DNA from: Microbacterium sp. Au-Mic1
Lineage (GTDB): Bacteria > Actinomycetota > Actinomycetes > Actinomycetales > Microbacteriaceae
Assembly: GCF_021341785.1 (NCBI RefSeq)
Contig: NZ_JAJTTF010000002.1
Location: 1-64,000 of the forward strand
DNA: 64,000 bases
Direction: 5' to 3'
Shown here: piece after piece, positions 62,140 to 64,000 of the stretch
How positions within the stretch are numbered: position 1 is the first letter of the stretch
Layout: every line of letters begins with the position of its first letter
Made by a program: the position numbers and the translations under genes
The notes under the pieces: generated by a model
Databases searched by the model: none
Seen by the model: the letters and a program-made list of their open reading frames with translations, nothing else
Told to the model about the DNA's origin: nothing

Positions 62140-62310
62140 TCAGCCGCTCTTGCGGCGGAACTCGCGCCGGGTCTGCGCCCCGTGCGTGCCGTGCACGGCG
62201 GAGTCGCCGTTCAGGTGCGCCTCGCCCTGGTGCTGCTGGGCGTTCTTCTTCTCGAGCGCCTCCTTGAACTTGCGCTTCATGTCCGCGGCGGCGGTGTCGT
62301 CGGTACTCAT
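62140..62310 (-). CDS. DUF5302 protein
   Basis: 56 residues, charged and probably unstructured. It has DMKRKFKEALEKKNAQ near the N-terminus and GDSAVHGTHG then RREFRRKSG at the C-terminus, the DUF5302 pattern. It is conserved in actinobacteria, with unknown function. TAGGCT (62323-62318) is 7 nt before the ATG, so it is probably leaderless. Confidence 0.85.
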   Translation of the reverse strand: MSTDDTAAADMKRKFKEALEKKNAQQHQGEAHLNGDSAVHGTHGAQTRREFRRKSG

Positions 62311-62481
62311 GGGCGTCAGCCTAGCGCCGAGGGTGTCCCGGAGTCCTGGAAGAACGGAGCGGGACGGGCAGGGGGCGCGGCGGCGGACGCGGGGTGACCG
62401 ATCGCGGTGCATCCGGTGAACACTGTGTGATGGCCGTCGTTCCGCGCCGTGCCGGGCCCTGCGGGGCGGGATCCTGATCAC

Positions 62482-64000
62482 GTGAGAGCAGCGATCGTGA
62501 CGGAATCCTTCCTCCCGCACATGAACGGCGTGACCGGGTCCGTTCTGCAGATCCTCCGCCACCTCGAGCGCCACGGGCACGAGGCCCGGGTCTACGCCCC
62601 CGCTGCGGAGGGCATGCCGCGCATGATCGGGCACGCCAGGATCGAGCCCATCCCATCCGTGGCGCTGCCGGGGTACCGCACGGTGCGCGTCGGCACCTCG
62701 AGCGCACATCGGCTGGCGGTCTCACTGGACCGGTTCGCGCCCGACGTGGTGCACCTCGCGTCGCCGTTCGCCCTGGGTTGGCGTGGTGCGCTCGCCGCCG
62801 AGCGGATCGGGGTGCCCGCGGTCGCCGCCTACCAGACGGATGTCGCCGCCTACGCGGCCCGCTACGGGGTCTCGCTCACGACGGCGCTCGCCGAGGCCCA
62901 TATCGCGAGACTGCACCGGCGCGCCACCCTCACCCTCGCCCCCTCGTCCGAGTCGGAGGAGCAGCTCGCGCGGCTCGGGGTCGATCGGGTGCGTCGCTGG
63001 GGTCGAGGGGTGGACGCGGAACGGTTCCACCCGGAGCGGCGCGACGGCGCGTGGGCACACCGAGCAGGCGTCGACGCCGTGATCGGCTATGTGGGCAGGC
63101 TGGCGCCGGAGAAGCAGGTCGAGGACCTGCGGGTGCTCGCGGACCTGCCGGGAGTGCGGCTCGTGATCGTCGGAGACGGTCCCTCCCGCGCGCGGCTCGA
63201 GAGCCTGCTCCCGGACGCGGTGTTCCTGGGGCATCTCAGCGGTCCGGAGCTCGCTCAGACCATGGCATCGTTCGACGTCTTCGTGCACCCCGGCGAGAGT
63301 GAGACGTTCGGGCAGACCTTGCAGGAGGCGCATGCGAGCGGGATCCCGGTGGTCGCGACCGGCCGTGGCGGCCCGCTGGATCTGGTGCGCCAGGGCGTCG
63401 ACGGGTGGCTGTACCGACCGGGCGATCTGCAGGATCTGCGCGATCGGGTGCGGGATCTCGCCGGAGACGTGCGCAAGCGACAGGCATTCGGCCGAGCCGG
63501 CCGGGACGCGGTGGAGAGCCGGAGCTGGAGCGCCGTGTGCGACCAGCTCCTCGACCACTTCGATGAGGCGCAGGACCTGCATCGCGCCGACGCCGGGTTG
63601 CGCGCCCCCCGGGCTGTGCGGCCGGAGCCCACGCCGGTGGGGGAGCGCAAGCGCTGGCGCCGCTATGTCGCGCTCGGCGACTCGCTCACAGAGGGGCTCT
63701 GCGACCCCGGTCCCGACGGCGCGTTGCGCGGCTGGGCGGACCGCCTCGCCCTGCTGCTGGCCGCCCGGGAGCCGTTGGACTACGCGAATCTCGCCATCCG
63801 CTCCAAGCGGGTCGAGGACGTGTGCGGATCGCAGCTGCACCGTGCCCTGCAGCTGCGCCCCGATCTCGTGTCGATCCTGGTCGGTGCGAACGACCTCGTG
63901 AAGCAGCGGGTCGCGATCCCCGTGCTCGCCGCGTGCCTGGAGGACACGGTGCGGCAGCTGCGCGAGAACGGCGCCGACGTGCTCCTGGTCACGGCGTTCC
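62482..64000 (+). CDS. GT4 glycosyltransferase fused to SGNH hydrolase (3' end outside window)
   Basis: The frame is open from GTG 62482 to the window edge (506 residues visible). Residues 1-365 are a GT4 glycosyltransferase, resembling actinobacterial MgtA-like mannosyltransferases: TESFLPHMNGVTGSV, GYVGRLAPEK, and Glu274-x7-Glu282 in HPGESETFGQTLQEA. From about 395 an SGNH/GDSL hydrolase begins: nucleophile Ser401 in LGDSLTEG, block II NLAIR, block III GAND at 468-471. No stop separates the domains. The His block is beyond the window. A combined role in glycolipid assembly and deacylation is conceivable but unproved. The start has no strong ribosome-binding site. Confidence 0.88.
   Translation, partial: MRAAIVTESFLPHMNGVTGSVLQILRHLERHGHEARVYAPAAEGMPRMIGHARIEPIPSVALPGYRTVRVGTSSAHRLAVSLDRFAPDVVHLASPFALGWRGALAAERIGVPAVAAYQTDVAAYAARYGVSLTTALAEAHIARLHRRATLTLAPSSESEEQLARLGVDRVRRWGRGVDAERFHPERRDGAWAHRAGVDAVIGYVGRLAPEKQVEDLRVLADLPGVRLVIVGDGPSRARLESLLPDAVFLGHLSGPELAQTMASFDVFVHPGESETFGQTLQEAHASGIPVVATGRGGPLDLVRQGVDGWLYRPGDLQDLRDRVRDLAGDVRKRQAFGRAGRDAVESRSWSAVCDQLLDHFDEAQDLHRADAGLRAPRAVRPEPTPVGERKRWRRYVALGDSLTEGLCDPGPDGALRGWADRLALLLAAREPLDYANLAIRSKRVEDVCGSQLHRALQLRPDLVSILVGANDLVKQRVAIPVLAACLEDTVRQLRENGADVLLVTAF

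Noticed and set aside
62722..63840. 372-codon minus-strand frame inside the GT4-SGNH gene
   Set aside because: Shadow of the plus-strand fusion, which holds the GT4 and SGNH motifs and stays open to the window edge.
1..64000. tRNA, rRNA, CRISPR, insertion sequence or prophage
   Set aside because: No cloverleaf, spaced direct-repeat array, transposase, integrase or phage structural gene was seen on either strand by reading; a dedicated scan could still find a minor RNA.

Overview
The window is high-GC, gene-dense chromosomal DNA from an actinobacterium. Several things point to Microbacteriaceae, most likely Microbacterium or a close relative: the FMN-riboswitch-controlled type II lumazine synthase, a DUF5302 protein, a DUF4822 lipoprotein, a secreted SLT_3-type transglycosylase, an AbiEi/DUF559 protein, an EfeUOB iron system and many leaderless promoters. 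The genus is inferred from gene families, not from any alignment. I see no rRNA, tRNA, CRISPR array, insertion sequence or prophage. No gene-free stretch exceeds 300 bases.

Layout. 1-11 kb is housekeeping: infB (5' end cut by the window), rbfA, a large LuxR regulator, mutY, truB, two small membrane proteins, ribF and a SNF2 helicase. 11-20 kb holds pfkA, an AbiEi-DUF559 nuclease-like gene bracketed by a repeat family, an oligopeptidase B, a Pit phosphate transporter, a metallophosphoesterase and aspA. 20-27.3 kb is a LacI-controlled sugar locus (ABC importer, GH3 glycosidase, LacI regulator) followed by an FAH-family hydrolase. 27-34 kb carries a PrsW-type protease, FKBP, YceI, an AlkA-like glycosylase, an ECF41 (SigJ-type) sigma factor divergent from a carboxymuconolactone-decarboxylase-like protein, an MFS exporter and rpsO. 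34.4-36.6 kb is a three-gene unit of two paralogous membrane proteins and a small winged-helix regulator behind twin palindromes.

36.7-47.4 kb is a GntR-controlled catabolic locus. A seven-gene minus-strand operon (peptide/opine-type ABC importer, cytosine-deaminase-like amidohydrolase, CynX/NimT-type MFS protein) diverges from a second, atypical amidohydrolase and its FCD-type GntR regulator. An IPNS-like 2-oxoglutarate dioxygenase follows. 48.5-52.9 kb is efeUOB behind a DtxR/IdeR-like box, plus the DUF4822 lipoprotein. 53-57 kb gathers flavin functions: a CE1758-type monooxygenase with its CE1759-type FMN reductase, an FAD-linked oxidase, and ribH under an FMN riboswitch. 57-60.8 kb is a CitA/DcuS-type two-component system divergent from a DctA-type dicarboxylate carrier. 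The window ends in an open frame that fuses a GT4 glycosyltransferase to an SGNH hydrolase.

Three regulatory themes recur. First, at least ten genes have a TANNNT hexamer 6-9 nt before the start codon and no Shine-Dalgarno sequence, so they are probably leaderless. Second, local regulators are paired with operators visible in their own promoters (LacI, winged-helix, GntR, ECF41). Third, one MarR-like palindrome is shared by two distant loci, yceI and the CE1758/CE1759 pair. The least explained elements are the repeat-flanked AbiEi-DUF559 gene, the twin-membrane-protein unit, the GntR locus with its amidohydrolase lacking the HxH motif, and the GT4-SGNH fusion.
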